Origin: Vanilla planifolia
Lineage: Eukaryota > Streptophyta > Magnoliopsida > Asparagales > Orchidaceae
Direction of reading: 5' to 3'
Assembly (NCBI GenBank): GCA_023846275.1
Contig: CM043870.1
Coordinates: 9,371,527 to 9,435,526 of the forward strand
Length of the DNA: 64,000 nt
Shown here: piece by piece, positions 63,701-64,000 of the stretch
Numbering within the stretch: position 1 is the first letter of the stretch
Layout of the letters: every line of letters begins with the position of its first letter
The notes under the pieces: model-generated
Database searches by the model: none
Seen by the model: only the letters and a program-made list of their open reading frames with translations
What the model was told of the DNA's origin: nothing
Program-made: the position numbers and the translations under genes

Positions 63701-64000
63701 TGTTATGTGCTTGGTTGGATGTCGACTAGAGGTCATTTCTTGATAATGATTGGATTCATAGAGGATAATGTGTCAAAGGGAATCGGGCCGATAATAACAC
63801 ACATATAATCAGAAATAATAAGGAACTGGTATTTCTTTTGATTTTTCATATGACATTATATATGGTATCATGTATGGTTTTAGTTTTATGCATATGATTC
63901 ATCTTTATTGTTCATGGTATGTCTTTTCATTTGATTTTTTTCATATTTGGTTAATTATAGTGGATTTATCTACTGAGATCTGTCAAATCTCATTTAATGT

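Larger units (their letters stand above)
62546..64000 (+). mobile_element. Start of a second long LTR, cut by the window edge
   Basis: Starts TGTAACAG (62546), close to the TGTAACA-type ends of gypsy LTRs. It has a TATA box at 62943-62950, a GC-richer leader with a tandem duplication, a candidate splice donor CAG|GTAAAT at 63227/63228, then AT-rich DNA with further tandem units. This mirrors the organisation of the solo LTR at 46.9 kb, although the sequences differ. The right end, and hence any target-site duplication, lies outside the window. Confidence 0.6.

Overview
This is nuclear DNA of a flowering plant. It is AT-rich, both genes have many GT-AG introns, and most of the window is decayed LTR retrotransposons of the Ty3/gypsy and Ty1/copia superfamilies. 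I see no rRNA or tRNA gene, CRISPR array, or bacterial or organellar feature. The species cannot be named from the sequence; the 13.7-kb intron suggests a lineage with expanded introns.

Layout. (1) About 1.3-24.9 kb, plus strand: the 3' part of a spatacsin (SPG11-type) gene. I resolve 16 coding exons encoding the C-terminal 1,749 residues, with every splice phase matching; the 5' part lies left of the window. One intron is 13,700 bp and holds a dead chromodomain-type gypsy element whose 3' end is tandemly triplicated. A second intron holds an antisense copia remnant. A third uses a GC donor. (2) 24.9-55.2 kb: about 30 kb without a host gene, built of nested retrotransposon debris. It includes a pair of 1.6-1.8-kb direct repeats, three or more gypsy pol remnants on both strands, two SIRE-like copia remnants (one apparently with an internal inversion), and a complete 3,313-bp solo LTR with a perfect 5-bp target-site duplication. 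(3) 55.2-58.2 kb, minus strand: a complete 11-exon gene for a 403-residue Golgi beta-1,3-galactosyltransferase (GT31, DUF4094 plus Galactosyl_T). (4) 58.3-64.0 kb: AT-rich intergenic DNA, ending in the start of another long LTR that runs off the window.

The two host genes converge, with the retrotransposon block between their 3' ends. They share no pathway: spatacsin belongs to endolysosomal trafficking (known from animals, function in plants unclear), and the galactosyltransferase to Golgi glycan or arabinogalactan synthesis. The most distinctive structures are the GC-rich long LTRs at 46.9 and 62.5 kb. Each has a TATA box, a GC-rich leader with tandem duplications and a candidate splice donor; the first also has GAACCGG/CCGGTTC stem-loops. 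I found no convincing new protein-coding system.
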